This document shows positions 25,964 to 35,062 of a DNA stretch of 64,000 nucleotides, piece by piece. The DNA is from Actinomadura harenae (GTDB lineage: Bacteria; Actinomycetota; Actinomycetes; Streptosporangiales; Streptosporangiaceae). Positions within the stretch are counted from its first letter, which is position 1. Each line of letters begins with the position of its first letter. Position numbers and translations under genes: made by a program. The notes under the pieces were generated by a model. It was not told where the DNA came from. It saw only the letters and a program-made list of their open reading frames with translations, and ran no database searches. The stretch spans positions 100,385-164,384 of the forward strand of contig NZ_RFFG01000005.1 in assembly GCF_003696215.1 (NCBI RefSeq), given 5' to 3'.

Positions 25964-28060
25964 GTGGGCAGGGTGAGGATCGGCCGGAGCATCGGAGGGG
26001 CGGCGCCGGCGGGCGCGGCGGCGGCCGTCCTGCTGGTCGCCGTCTCGCTCATGCTGGGCCACTGGCTGCCGGACGACCGGCGGATGGTGTGGTGGCATCC
26101 GGAGGTGTTCGTCGCGCTGTCCTGGTCGCCGGTCGGGGCGCTGCTCAGCGCGCACCGGGCCGGACGGCGGGTCGGGCTGCTGATGCTCGGGGCCGGGATC
26201 AGCGCGGCGGTCTACGTCCTGTCGCTGAACCTCGGGCCGCTCGCGCAACTCCACCACTGGCCCGGCGCGTGGCTGCCGGTCTGGCTCAGCCACTGGCTGT
26301 GGGCGGTCGACACCTACGCGCTCACGCTCGTCCTGCCCCTGCTGTTCCCGGACGGACGGCTCGTGTCGGCGCGGTTCCGCCCGGTTCTGGCCCTGGCCTG
26401 CCTGGTTCCGGTCGTGGTGGCCGTCCATCTGACCGTCGATCCGGGCGCGCGGCGGTTCCACGACGGCGTCTCGGTGTACCCGCTCCAGTCGATCCCGCGG
26501 GTGATCGCGGTGCTGATCGTGGGGGCGCTGGTCCTCTCCCTGCTGTCGCTGGCGGCCCGGTTCCGGCGGGCCGCGCCGGACGTGCGGCGGCAGATCGCCT
26601 GGGTCGTGTACCCCGGCCTGGTCACCGAGGCGATCATCTACGTCGGGGAGAGCGCCCGGATCGGGGACACCGTCCGGGACACCGCGATCGTCACCATCCC
26701 GATCTGCGTCGCCATCGCGATCACCCGGTACCGGCTGTACGACATCGACGTGGTGATCAACCGGACCCTGGTGTACGCCGGGCTGGTCGGCGTGATCACC
26801 GGCGTGTACTTCACGCTCGTCGGCACCGTCAGCCTGTTCATGTCCGACCACGGCGGCATGGCGGGGCTCGCGGGCGCGGTCGCGGCGGGCGTGGTGTTCG
26901 AGCCCACCCGGCGGCGGCTGCAACGCGGCGTGGACCGGATGCTGCACCGCGAACGCGACCCCTACCGGCTCGCCGACCGGCTGCAACGGCGCCTCCAGAC
27001 GGCGTCCGGCCCGTCCGCGGCGCTCGCCACCGCCGCCTCCGTCGTCCGGGAGGCGCTGCACGCGTCCGGGCTGGCGATCGAGGTGCTGGACCGGGACGGC
27101 AACCTCGCCGCGCTGGTCGAGGACGGCGCGCCGGGCGAGCGCTCGCAGCGGGTCCCGCTGGTCTGGCACGGCGAACCGGTCGGACGGATGATCTTCAGCG
27201 GCGTCCGGGCGCCGGACGCGCGGCTCGCCGGGATCCTCGCCCGCAACCTCGCCGAGCTCGCGAACGCCGCCCGGCTCGCGATGGACGTGCAGCGCTCGCG
27301 CGAGCGGATCCTGCGCACGCGCGAGGAGGAGCGCCGCCGGCTCCGCCGCGACCTGCACGACGGGCTCGGCCCGACCCTGGCCAGCCTCGCCATGACCGTG
27401 GACGCGGCGCGGATCACGATGCGCACCGACCCGGAGGCCGCCGACGGCATGCTGGAGCGACTGCGCAGCACCATGGGCCGGACGATCGGGGAGCTGCGCG
27501 ACCTGGTCTATGGGCTGCGCCCGCCCGCACTGGACGACCTCGGCCTCGCCGGGGCGATCCGGGCGCTCGGCGGCGTGGTCGGCAGCGGCGGGCACGGGCC
27601 GCGCGTGGACGTCGAGGTCGAGGGCGACCTGGCCGCGCTCCCGGCGGCGGCCGAGGTCGCGGCGTACCGGATCGTCCAGGAGGCGCTGACCAACGTGTAC
27701 CGGCACGCGAAGGCCGGGCACGCGCTCGTCCGGCTGGACCTGAGCGGCGACCTGGACGTCACCGTCCGGGACGACGGGGTGGGCCTGCCGAAGGACGTCC
27801 GCGCCGGGGTCGGCCTGTCGTCGATGCGGGAACGGGCCGCCGAGCTGGGCGGATCCTGCACGGTCAGCCGCCGTCCGGAGGGCGGGACGGTGGTCCGGGC
27901 GCGGCTGCCGCTGTCCGGCGCGCCACCGGGCCCCTCCCCGGGCCCCTCTCCAGGGAGCTCTCCGCCGTCCGAACCGGACGGCGTCCCAGGGCAGCGGGGG
28001 GACGGGCATCTCGCCTCTGGCGGCGCCTCACACGCGCACGCGCCCGCCGAACGGCGCTGA
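25964..28060 (+). CDS. NarL-type membrane sensor histidine kinase, no adjacent response regulator
   Basis: A 698-residue sensor kinase. The first 310 residues or so form a membrane sensor with about eight to ten helices, followed by a GAF-like cytoplasmic segment (about 340-440). The HisKA_3 dimerisation domain contains the phospho-acceptor His in LRRDLHDGLGPTLASL (about residue 464), and a HATPase domain has VAAYRIVQEALTNVYRHAKA, DDGVGLP and GVGLSSMRERA. The C-terminus is a Pro/Ser-rich tail. The GTG at 25964 has GGGAGAGG five bases upstream. Such kinases normally sit beside a LuxR/NarL response regulator; none follows here, as dapF lies next on the other strand. The signal is unknown. Confidence 0.92.
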   Translation: MGRVRIGRSIGGAAPAGAAAAVLLVAVSLMLGHWLPDDRRMVWWHPEVFVALSWSPVGALLSAHRAGRRVGLLMLGAGISAAVYVLSLNLGPLAQLHHWPGAWLPVWLSHWLWAVDTYALTLVLPLLFPDGRLVSARFRPVLALACLVPVVVAVHLTVDPGARRFHDGVSVYPLQSIPRVIAVLIVGALVLSLLSLAARFRRAAPDVRRQIAWVVYPGLVTEAIIYVGESARIGDTVRDTAIVTIPICVAIAITRYRLYDIDVVINRTLVYAGLVGVITGVYFTLVGTVSLFMSDHGGMAGLAGAVAAGVVFEPTRRRLQRGVDRMLHRERDPYRLADRLQRRLQTASGPSAALATAASVVREALHASGLAIEVLDRDGNLAALVEDGAPGERSQRVPLVWHGEPVGRMIFSGVRAPDARLAGILARNLAELANAARLAMDVQRSRERILRTREEERRRLRRDLHDGLGPTLASLAMTVDAARITMRTDPEAADGMLERLRSTMGRTIGELRDLVYGLRPPALDDLGLAGAIRALGGVVGSGGHGPRVDVEVEGDLAALPAAAEVAAYRIVQEALTNVYRHAKAGHALVRLDLSGDLDVTVRDDGVGLPKDVRAGVGLSSMRERAAELGGSCTVSRRPEGGTVVRARLPLSGAPPGPSPGPSPGSSPPSEPDGVPGQRGDGHLASGGASHAHAPAERR

Positions 28061-28074
28061 TCTCACGCCAGCGT

Positions 28075-28135
28075 TCAGACGTTGGGCTCAGACGCTGGGC
28101 TCAGACGTTGGGCATGGTGCGTTCTGACGTTGGAC
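28075..28135. repeat. 13-bp tandem repeats after the histidine kinase
   Basis: TCAGACGTTGGGC occurs at 28075, as TCAGACGCTGGGC at 28088, again exactly at 28101, and as TCTGACGTTGGAC at 28123. They lie between the kinase stop and its hairpin terminator. Confidence 0.8.
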
Positions 28136-28140
28136 ATGGT

Positions 28141-28186
28141 GAGGGCCGGTGACCGCCCCCCGCCAAGAAGGTCGCCACCGGCCCTC
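28141..28186 (+). terminator. hairpin after the histidine kinase gene
   Basis: GAGGGCCGGTG and its exact complement CACCGGCCCTC form an 11-base-pair stem around a 24-base loop, 80 bases beyond the kinase stop. Confidence 0.5.
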
Positions 28187-28349
28187 GAACACCGCTGCGG
28201 TTCCGAGGCTCCCATCCCGGCCCGCGCGGCCTGCACCTTGAGGTGTGCTCGCCACCCGAGGTGTGCACCCAGAAAGTAGGCGACCGGGAGGCCCTTCCGT
28301 CAGGGACGGGAGTCCCGAGTCACCCGGGACGAAAAATAGTCACATTTGA

Positions 28350-29186
28350 CTAGAGCCATTCGGGCCTGGTCTCCCCCTCGGCCACCAGGACGGCAGGACC
28401 GGTCAGGAAGCTCGTCCCGGCCTCCAGGGACACCGTAACCCGGCCGCCGGGAACGTCCACGGTCCACTCCCCGACCGGCAGGTCCGAGGGGCCTGAGGGG
28501 GCGGATCCACCGAGCGCCGCGGCCACCGCGACCGCCACGGTGCCGGTGCCGCAGGAGCGGGTCTCGCCCGAACCCCGTTCGTAGACTCGCATCTCGACGT
28601 GACGTTCGCCCACCAGACGGAAGAACTCGACGTTCACCCCCTCGGGGAACACTTCCGGGTCGAAGCCGGGCGCATGGCACAGATCGAGCTCCGCGAGCGG
28701 ACGGTCGACCGGGCAGGCCAGGTGCGGGTTGCCCATGGAGACGCGGACGCCGCCGAACGTCTCGCCCGCGACCGTCGCCGCGGATTCGCCCAGGTGGACC
28801 GGCCGGTTCATCTCGACGCGGACGTCCCCGGACGTCCCGACCGTGACCCGGCGCAGCCCGGCGCGGGTCGCGACGTCCCACTCGCCCGGCTCGGCGAGCC
28901 CGGCGTCCACGAGGTACCGCGCGAACACCCGGACGCCGTTGCCGCACATCTCGGCGATGCTGCCGTCGGCGTTGCGGTAGTCCATGAACCAGTCGGCGGC
29001 CAGGCCCTCGACGGCGGGCTCGCCCGCGAGCTTGGTGGGGACGACCCGCAGGATCCCGTCCGCGCCGATCCCCGCGTGCCGGTCGCACAGCCGGGCGGCC
29101 GCCTCGGCGGTCAGGTCAAGAGCCCCGTCCGGATCGGGAAGGATGACGAAGTCGTTCTCGGTGCCGTGGCCCTTGATGAAACGCAT
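28350..29186 (-). CDS. dapF: diaminopimelate epimerase
   Basis: Interconverts LL- and meso-diaminopimelate in lysine and peptidoglycan synthesis, without a cofactor. The 278-residue product has both catalytic cysteines: MCGNGVR (about residue 82) and SCGTGTVA (about 225), with the substrate-binding NxN/GNPH elements (SMGNPHLACPV) between them. The start MRFIKGHGTENDF matches the family exactly, so the ATG at 29186 is preferred over the open frame to 29243. There is no clear ribosome-binding site, so the message could be leaderless. miaA follows in the chromosome on the same strand (upstream in transcription) with about 90 bases between. Confidence 0.96.
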   Translation of the reverse strand: MRFIKGHGTENDFVILPDPDGALDLTAEAAARLCDRHAGIGADGILRVVPTKLAGEPAVEGLAADWFMDYRNADGSIAEMCGNGVRVFARYLVDAGLAEPGEWDVATRAGLRRVTVGTSGDVRVEMNRPVHLGESAATVAGETFGGVRVSMGNPHLACPVDRPLAELDLCHAPGFDPEVFPEGVNVEFFRLVGERHVEMRVYERGSGETRSCGTGTVAVAVAAALGGSAPSGPSDLPVGEWTVDVPGGRVTVSLEAGTSFLTGPAVLVAEGETRPEWL

Positions 29187-29277
29187 GCATTCGATCGTAT
29201 TACCCCGCCGGAACGCCCCCGTTTCCCCAGGCCCGAGGCCCACAGGAGTCGCACGCCCGCGAGGGCTCAGGACCGCC

Positions 29278-30180
29278 TCACAGCAGGCTCAGGGCGCGAT
29301 CCAGGAGGTCGGGGGCGTCGTAGGGCAGCCAGACGACCCGCGGGTCCCGCCGGAACCAGGACTCCTGCCGCCGGGCGAACCGGCGTGTCGCCCGGATCGT
29401 CTCGTCCTTGGCCTCGGCCTCGGACCACTCCCCCGCCAGGAACCGCAGGACCTGCGCGTACCCGAGGGCGCGCCCGGCGGTCAGGCCGTCCCGCAGGCCC
29501 TGCTTCTCCAGGGCGCGGACCTCGTCCACGAGCCCGGCCTCCCACATGCGCTCGACGCGCAGCGCGATCCGCTCGTCCAGCTCGGGACGCGGCACCTCCA
29601 GGCCGATCTGGACGACCGAGCGGTACCGGTAGCGGTGCTCGGGCAGGGTCGCGGTGAAGGCCCGTCCGGTGATCTCGATGACCTCCAGCGCCCGGACGAT
29701 CCGCCGCCCGTTGCTGGGCAGGATCGCGTCGGCCGCCTTGGGGTCGAGCTCGCGCAGGCGCGCGTGCAGGACGCCCGAGCCGGCCTCGGCCAGCTCGTCC
29801 TCCAACCGGGCCCGGACGGACGGGTCGGTGCCGGGGAACTCCATCTCGTCCAGGGCCGCGCGCACGTAGAGGCCGGACCCGCCGACCAGCACCGGCACCC
29901 GCCCGCGTCCCCGCACCTCGGCGAAGACCTCGGCGCTGAGCCGCTGGAACTCGGCGACGCTCGCGGTGACGGTGACGTCCCAGATGTCGAGCAGGTGGTG
30001 CGGGACACCGCGCATCTCGTCCGCCGTCAGCTTCGCGGTGCCGACGTCCATGCCCCGGTAGAACTGCATGGAGTCGGCGTTCACCGCCTCGCCGGGCAGG
30101 CGCAGCGCCAGGTCGACGGCCAGATCGGACTTCCCGGCGGCGGTCGGGCCGACCACGGCGATCACGTCAGGAGAGCTCAC
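29278..30180 (-). CDS. miaA: tRNA dimethylallyltransferase
   Basis: Transfers a dimethylallyl group to N6 of adenosine 37 in tRNAs reading U-starting codons; MiaB, encoded nearby, then methylthiolates the product. The 300-residue enzyme starts VSSPDVIAVVGPTAAGKSDL with the P-loop, followed by NADSMQFYRGMDVGTAKL, GGSGLYVRA and the Zn-finger-free C-terminus typical of bacteria (RRFARRQESWFRRD). The GTG at 30180 gives the family length; no strong ribosome-binding site is seen and the frame is open further upstream. miaA, dapF and miaB form the conserved core neighbourhood. Confidence 0.95.
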   Translation of the reverse strand: MSSPDVIAVVGPTAAGKSDLAVDLALRLPGEAVNADSMQFYRGMDVGTAKLTADEMRGVPHHLLDIWDVTVTASVAEFQRLSAEVFAEVRGRGRVPVLVGGSGLYVRAALDEMEFPGTDPSVRARLEDELAEAGSGVLHARLRELDPKAADAILPSNGRRIVRALEVIEITGRAFTATLPEHRYRYRSVVQIGLEVPRPELDERIALRVERMWEAGLVDEVRALEKQGLRDGLTAGRALGYAQVLRFLAGEWSEAEAKDETIRATRRFARRQESWFRRDPRVVWLPYDAPDLLDRALSLL

Positions 30181-30288
30181 GGGCTTAATTCTGGCAAGCC
30201 AGTGGGTATGGATCGGACTGTACGGGTGCCGCGGGCCGCCTCCCACCACGTGGCGGCCGCGACACCGGCGACCTCGGGGGAGGATTCC

Positions 30289-30540
30289 ATGTCGTTCATC
30301 GACAAGGTGAAGGAAATGCTCGGCCAGCATCCCGACCAGGCCAAGGGCGGCGTGGACAAGGCCGGGGACATGGTCGACGACAAGACCGGCGGCAAGTACG
30401 CCGACAAGGTCGACAAGGCCCAGGAGAAGGCGGGCGACTACATCGACCACTCGTCCGGCCAGGGGCAGCCGAACACCGACCAGGCCCAGGACGGCGCGCA
30501 GGACGACCAGGGCGGCCGGCCCGGCCAGAGCGGTTCCTGA
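30289..30540 (+). CDS. small Rv0909/MT0933-type antitoxin-like protein
   Basis: An 83-residue acidic, Lys/Asp-rich protein starting MSFIDKVKEMLGQHPDQAKG, with a KAGDMVDDKTGGKYADKVDK region typical of the MT0933-like antitoxin family (Mycobacterium tuberculosis Rv0909), whose partner Rv0910 is an SRPBCC-fold toxin. GGGGGAGGA precedes the ATG. The C-terminal third is Gln/Gly/Asp-rich and probably disordered. No toxin-like gene is adjacent (miaA diverges, miaB converges), so the antitoxin name should be treated as a family label. A strong hairpin follows. Confidence 0.8.
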   Translation: MSFIDKVKEMLGQHPDQAKGGVDKAGDMVDDKTGGKYADKVDKAQEKAGDYIDHSSGQGQPNTDQAQDGAQDDQGGRPGQSGS

Positions 30541-30572
30541 TCACCCGGGACCCGGACCACGAAAGCGGAAGA

Positions 30573-30599
30573 GGCGTCCCAGAACACGCCTGGGACGCC
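30573..30599. terminator. bidirectional hairpin
   Basis: GGCGTCCCAG and CTGGGACGCC form a perfect ten-base-pair stem with a seven-base loop, between the convergent small antitoxin-like gene and miaB; it can serve both. Confidence 0.75.
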
Positions 30600-30647
30600 C
30601 CTTGAGGCATGCCCGCCGGGAGACCGGCGGGCGATGTCAGTGCTTGC

Positions 30648-32195
30648 CTACGGGCAGGTGGAGCAGCCCGTGGACGCCTGTTCCGAAGCCGCCGAGCCCG
30701 CGGGACGGCCGATGGACGGCATGCCCAGCGCGACGCCCTTGGCGCCCTCGGGCTGGGCCTGACGGGCCTCCCAGGCGTCGCCCGCGCGCGTGCGACGCAC
30801 GGAGAACGACTTGTCGGCCACCAGGTGGTGCGGCGCGGCGTAGGTGACCTCGACGGTCACCATGTCGCCGGGCCTGACGGCCTCGTCCGGGACGGCGAAG
30901 TGGACGAGCCTGTTGTCGGCGGCGCGGCCGGAGAGGCGGCGGGTCGCGTCGTCCTTGCGGCCCTCGCCCTCGGCGACCAGGACCTCCAGGGTGCGTCCGA
31001 GCTGCTTCTTGTTCTCGGCCCAGGAGATCTCCTCCTGGAGCGCGATCAGCCGCTCGTACCGCTCCTGGACGACCTCCTTGGGGATCTGGCCGTCCATGGT
31101 CGCGGCCGGGGTGCCGGGCCGCTTGGAGTACTGGAAGGTGAACGCCGAGGCGAACCGGGCCTCGCGGACGACGTGCAGGGTCTGCTCGAAGTCCTCCTCG
31201 GTCTCGCCGGGGAAGCCCACGATGATGTCGGTGGTGATCGCCGCCTCCGGCATCGCCGCCCGGACCTTCTCGATGATCCCGAGGAAGCGTTCCTGCCGGT
31301 AGGAGCGGCGCATCGCCCTCAGCACGGCGTCCGAGCCGGACTGGAGGGGCATGTGCAGGGACGGCACGACGTTCGGCGTCTCGGCCATGGCCGCGATCAC
31401 GTCGTCGGTGAAGTCCTTCGGGTGGGGGGACGTGAAGCGGACGCGCTCCAGGCCCTCGATCCCCCCGCACGCGCGCAGGAGGCCCGCGAAGGCGCTCTGC
31501 CCGCCCTCGGTCATCGCCTTGACCTCGTCCGGGGCGGACGCCGGCGAGCCGAAGCCGGAGCCGTAGGCGTTGACGTTCTGCCCCAGGAGGGTGACCTCGG
31601 TGACGCCCTCGGCGACCAGCGCCTCGATCTCGGCGAGGATCTCGCCGGGACGGCGGTCCTTCTCCTTGCCGCGCAGGGACGGGACGATGCAGAAGGTGCA
31701 GGTGTTGTTGCAGCCCACCGAGATGGACACCCACGCCGCGTAGGGGGACTCGCGCCGGGTCGGCAGCGTCGAGGGGAAGGTCACCAGGGACTCCTCGATC
31801 TCGACCTGCGCCTCCTCCTGGACGCGGGACCGCTCGAGGAGCACCGGCAGGGCGCCCAGGTTGTGGGTGCCGAACACCACGTCCACCCAGGGGGCGCGTT
31901 TGACGATGGTGTCGCGGTCCTTCTGGGCGAGGCAGCCGCCGACCGCGATCTGCATGCCCGGGTGGGCGTCCTTGACCGGGCGCAGGTGGCCGAGGTTGCC
32001 GTACAGGCGGTTGTCGGCGTTCTCCCGGACGGCGCAGGTGTTGAACACCACGACATCGGGCTCAACACCGTCCGCGCGCACGTATCCGGCGTCCTCCAGC
32101 AGCCCGGAAAGGCGCTCGGAGTCGTGGACGTTCATCTGGCACCCGTAAGTACGAATCTCGTACGTGCGGGAACCGCTCTCAGTAGGCGCACTCAT
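30648..32195 (-). CDS. miaB: tRNA-2-methylthio-N6-dimethylallyladenosine synthase
   Basis: Radical-SAM methylthiotransferase that adds a methylthio group to i6A37 in tRNA. The 515-residue protein has the N-terminal UPF0004 domain with cluster cysteines ([26 protein letters not shown]), the radical-SAM motif in [13 protein letters not shown] (CxxxCxxC), the catalytic barrel, and a C-terminal TRAM domain (about residues 380-450). A further 60-residue tail ending in GCSTCP is longer than in E. coli MiaB and contains two extra cysteines. The ATG start gives [20 protein letters not shown]. It acts after MiaA, encoded about 470 bases away. Confidence 0.96.
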   Translation of the reverse strand: MSAPTESGSRTYEIRTYGCQMNVHDSERLSGLLEDAGYVRADGVEPDVVVFNTCAVRENADNRLYGNLGHLRPVKDAHPGMQIAVGGCLAQKDRDTIVKRAPWVDVVFGTHNLGALPVLLERSRVQEEAQVEIEESLVTFPSTLPTRRESPYAAWVSISVGCNNTCTFCIVPSLRGKEKDRRPGEILAEIEALVAEGVTEVTLLGQNVNAYGSGFGSPASAPDEVKAMTEGGQSAFAGLLRACGGIEGLERVRFTSPHPKDFTDDVIAAMAETPNVVPSLHMPLQSGSDAVLRAMRRSYRQERFLGIIEKVRAAMPEAAITTDIIVGFPGETEEDFEQTLHVVREARFASAFTFQYSKRPGTPAATMDGQIPKEVVQERYERLIALQEEISWAENKKQLGRTLEVLVAEGEGRKDDATRRLSGRAADNRLVHFAVPDEAVRPGDMVTVEVTYAAPHHLVADKSFSVRRTRAGDAWEARQAQPEGAKGVALGMPSIGRPAGSAASEQASTGCSTCP

Positions 32196-32258
32196 GACGG
32201 TCCAAGGGTAATAGGCCGGGCGGGGCGCCCGGCGCGTCCCGAGTGGATCACCATCTGG

Positions 32259-32272
32259 TTACCGGCCGGTCA
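32259..32272. promoter_or_regulatory. palindrome TTACCGGCCGGTCA
   Basis: Contains the perfect decamer ACCGGCCGGT. It lies 64 bases before the miaB start (minus strand) and about 145 bases before gluA (plus strand). It resembles the sites at 17210 and 40480. Confidence 0.3.
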
Positions 32273-32416
32273 CATTACCGCCGACACACCCGCTCCCACC
32301 AGGCACGACGAACAGCCTGAGAACCCGTCATCCACGCGGTTACGTGGGCATTCGTGACCGGATCGGTACCGCCTGCATGCGTCTTCGACGATAAGCATCA
32401 CGTAAAGTCCGGGCTC

Positions 32417-33199
32417 ATGGTGGACATCGGCAAGGGAGCTGGTGACAAGGGGACCTCTGACAACCCGCCCCTCGTCGTGCTCGAGAACGTCAACAAGCAC
32501 TTCGGTGAACTGCACGTCCTGAAGGACATCAACCTCACCATCGACCAGGGCGAGGTCGTCGTCATCATCGGCCCGTCCGGTGGCGGAAAGTCGACCCTCT
32601 GCCGGTCGATCAACCGGCTCGAGCCGATCGACGGCGGCACGATCCTCATCGACGGCAAGAAGCTCCCCCAGGAGGGACGCGACCTCGCCCGGCTCCGCGC
32701 CGACGTCGGCATGGTCTTCCAGTCCTTCAACCTCTTCGCCCACAAGACGATCCTGGAGAACGTCACGCTCGGGCCGATGAAGGTCCGCAAGGTGGGCAAG
32801 GCCGAGGCCGAACAGACCGCGATGCAGCTCCTGGAGCGGGTCGGCATCGGCACCCAGGCCGGCAAGTACCCCGCCCAGCTGTCCGGCGGCCAGCAGCAGC
32901 GCGCGGCGATCGCCCGCGCCCTGGCCATGAAGCCGAAGGTCATGCTGTTCGACGAGCCGACCTCCGCGCTGGACCCCGAGATGGTCAAGGAGGTCCTGGA
33001 CGTCATGACCGACCTCGCGCACGAGGGCATGACCATGATCGTGGTGACCCACGAGATGGGCTTCGCCCGCCGCGCCGCCCAGAAGGTCGTCTTCATGGCC
33101 GAGGGGCAGATCGTCGAGGAGAGCACCCCCGAGGAGTTCTTCACCAACGCGCGCACCGACCGCGCCAAGGACTTCCTGTCCAAGATCCTCACCCACTGA
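32417..33199 (+). CDS. gluA: glutamate-type ABC transporter ATPase
   Basis: ATPase of a polar amino-acid importer, closest in pattern to the glutamate uptake system of Corynebacterium. The 260-residue protein has Walker [10 protein letters not shown]-loop VFQSFNLF, signature LSGGQQQR and Walker [15 protein letters not shown], followed by the switch His in VVTHEM. The ATG at 32417 (MVDIGKG) is chosen; the frame is open to 32354 and no strong ribosome-binding site is seen, so the message may be leaderless. It is first in gluA-gluB-gluC-gluD. Substrate specificity beyond polar amino acids is inferred from the gene order. Confidence 0.93.
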   Translation: MVDIGKGAGDKGTSDNPPLVVLENVNKHFGELHVLKDINLTIDQGEVVVIIGPSGGGKSTLCRSINRLEPIDGGTILIDGKKLPQEGRDLARLRADVGMVFQSFNLFAHKTILENVTLGPMKVRKVGKAEAEQTAMQLLERVGIGTQAGKYPAQLSGGQQQRAAIARALAMKPKVMLFDEPTSALDPEMVKEVLDVMTDLAHEGMTMIVVTHEMGFARRAAQKVVFMAEGQIVEESTPEEFFTNARTDRAKDFLSKILTH

Positions 33200-33309
33200 C
33201 GCACCGATCCGCGCCCGCCGGTCCGCCATGCGAGACCGGCCACAGGCGCACCGGAACGACGTAGCAGGAGCCGGTACGGAACCGCGTACCGGAACGCCAC
33301 GCCGACGGC

Positions 33310-33349
33310 GCGTCCCCTTGGGCATACCAAAAGGCGCCAAAGGGGACGC
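33310..33349 (+). promoter_or_regulatory. stem-loop between gluA and gluB
   Basis: GCGTCCCCTTGG pairs with CCAAAGGGGACGC (12 pairs, one bulged A). It lies in the 232-base gluA-gluB spacer, 80 bases before gluB. It may be an attenuator or mRNA end stabiliser that raises gluB levels relative to gluA. Confidence 0.5.
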
Positions 33350-33431
33350 ATCACAAGGTGGGGCGACAGAGTTCGACTGGCCCCCCGCACCGGGCAACGC
33401 CGGGCAACGCACGAAAGTAGAGGGACGACAC

Positions 33432-34301
33432 ATGCGAGCACGTCAGATCGTGGCCGCTCTGGCCGCCGCCTCCCTGGCGCTCACCATGAGCGCCTGCGGC
33501 AGCGACTCCTCCAAGAAGAAGGCCGAGACGACGAGCGTCGCGGACAAGGCCAAGAACGACAAGAAGCTGGTCATCGGCGTCAAGTTCGACCAGCCGTCGC
33601 TCGGCCTGAAGAAGCCCGACGGCTCCATCGACGGCTTCGACGTCTCGGTCGCCAAGTACATCGCGCAGCAGCTCGGCGTGCCGGAGAGCGGGATCACCTT
33701 CAAGGAGGCCCGGTCGGAGAACCGCGAGACCTTCCTCCAGACCGGTCAGGTGGACCTGGTCGTCGCGACCTACTCCATCACCGACTCCCGCAAGCCCAAG
33801 GTGACCTTCGGCGGCCCGTACTACGTGGCCCACCAGGACACCATGGTCAAGGCCGGCAACACCAGCATCAAGAAGGCCGCCGACCTCGCGGGCAAGAAGA
33901 TCTGCAAGGCGGCCGGCTCCAACTCCTGGAAGCGCGTCGTCCAGGGCCCGCCGGACGGCAAGCTGAACATCAAGGCCACCACCGTGGACGCCACGGGCTA
34001 CGCCGACTGCGTCGCCAAGCTGGACGCCGGCGCGGTGGACGCGGTCTCCACCGACGACCTGATCCTGGCCGGGTTCGCCGCCCAGCAGCCGGGCAAGTTC
34101 AAGGTGATCAACGACCCCTTCACCGACGAGAAGTACGGCGTCGGCATCAAGAAGGGCGACACCAAGGGCTGCGAGGCCGTCAACGCCGCCATCACCAAGA
34201 TGTACTCCGACGGCACCGCCAAGACGCTGCTGGAGAAGTACTTCAACGGCACCGGTCTGAAGCCGACCACGACCGTTCCGCAGTTCGAGGGCTGCTCCTG
34301 A
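33432..34301 (+). CDS. gluB: glutamate-type ABC transporter substrate-binding lipoprotein
   Basis: Lipid-anchored binding protein of the family 3 (polar amino acid) type. The 289-residue product starts MRARQIVAALAAASLALTMS and has its lipobox ending in MSAC at about residue 22. The mature domain includes VIGVKFDQPSLGLKKPDGSI, GFDVSVAKYIAQQLG and LVVATYSITDSRKPKVTFGG, all typical of glutamate/glutamine binding proteins. AGAGGGA precedes the ATG; the longer frame to 33228 is not used. It is flanked on both sides by stem-loops, consistent with higher expression than its neighbours. Confidence 0.95.
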   Translation: MRARQIVAALAAASLALTMSACGSDSSKKKAETTSVADKAKNDKKLVIGVKFDQPSLGLKKPDGSIDGFDVSVAKYIAQQLGVPESGITFKEARSENRETFLQTGQVDLVVATYSITDSRKPKVTFGGPYYVAHQDTMVKAGNTSIKKAADLAGKKICKAAGSNSWKRVVQGPPDGKLNIKATTVDATGYADCVAKLDAGAVDAVSTDDLILAGFAAQQPGKFKVINDPFTDEKYGVGIKKGDTKGCEAVNAAITKMYSDGTAKTLLEKYFNGTGLKPTTTVPQFEGCS

Positions 34302-34316
34302 CCGTCTGACGCCCCC

Positions 34317-34357
34317 GGCCGCGCCGCGCCCCCTGCCGAGGGGGCGTCGGCGCGGCC
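34317..34357 (+). promoter_or_regulatory. stem-loop between gluB and gluC
   Basis: GGCCGCGCC and GGCGCGGCC plus inner GCCCCCT / AGGGGGC pairs form a 16-pair hairpin with a GCCG loop, 16 bases after the gluB stop. It probably stabilises gluB mRNA or causes partial termination before gluC. Confidence 0.6.
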
Positions 34358-34375
34358 TCCTACAGGTGGGAATCC

Positions 34376-35062
34376 ATGGGCCAACTCTTCGACTTCACCG
34401 AGGTCATCAAGAACCTCGACAAGATCGCCATCAGCTTCTGGGCGACGATCCGGCTGGCCGCCCTGACGGCGGTCCTGTCCATGATCCTCGGCACGGTGTG
34501 GGCGAGCTTCCGGGTGTCCCCGACACCGGTGCTGCGGGGCGTCGGCACCTTCGTGGTGAACCTGCTGCGCAACACCCCCCTCACCCTGCTGGCGGCCTTC
34601 TGCATCTCCGCGCTCAGCGACATCCTCAAGTGGCACTTCTCTGAGACGCCGTCCGTCAACGGCTACTGGTGGGCGGTCAGCGCGCTGTCGGTCTACACCT
34701 CCGCGTTCGTCGCCGAGGCTCTCCGGTCCGGCATCAACACCGTCCCGCTCGGCCAGGCCGAGGCGGCGCGCTCCATCGGGCTGACCTTCACCCAGTCGCT
34801 CCGCATGATCATCCTCCCGCAGGCGGTCCGGTCGGTGATCGGGCCGCTGGGCAGCGTGCTGATCGCCATGATCAAGAACACGACGGTCGTGGCCGCGGTC
34901 TCCTACGGCGTCGACGCCGTCTCGGAGATGAAGCAGCTGTTCTTCGACCTGGGCGCCACGCTGCCGATGTTCATCGGCTTCGCCATCGGCTACCTGGTCC
35001 TGACCCTCCCGACCGGATTCTTCTTCGGCTGGCTGTCCAAGCGAATGGCGGTGGCGCGATGA
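34376..35062 (+). CDS. gluC: glutamate-type ABC transporter permease, subunit 1
   Basis: A 228-residue HisM/GlnP-type permease with about five membrane helices. The inner-membrane amino-acid permease signature covers LRNTPLTLLAAFCISAL near the N-terminal half and the EAA loop GQAEAARSIGLTFTQSLRMI, where the ATPase docks. The ATG at 34376 has AGGTGGGA upstream. Its stop overlaps the gluD start in ATGA, so the two permeases are translationally coupled and should be made in equal amounts. Confidence 0.94.
   Translation: MGQLFDFTEVIKNLDKIAISFWATIRLAALTAVLSMILGTVWASFRVSPTPVLRGVGTFVVNLLRNTPLTLLAAFCISALSDILKWHFSETPSVNGYWWAVSALSVYTSAFVAEALRSGINTVPLGQAEAARSIGLTFTQSLRMIILPQAVRSVIGPLGSVLIAMIKNTTVVAAVSYGVDAVSEMKQLFFDLGATLPMFIGFAIGYLVLTLPTGFFFGWLSKRMAVAR

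Noticed and set aside
25922..28009. Long open frame antisense to the histidine kinase
   Set aside because: Arg/Pro/His-rich shadow; the kinase motifs on the plus strand are clear.
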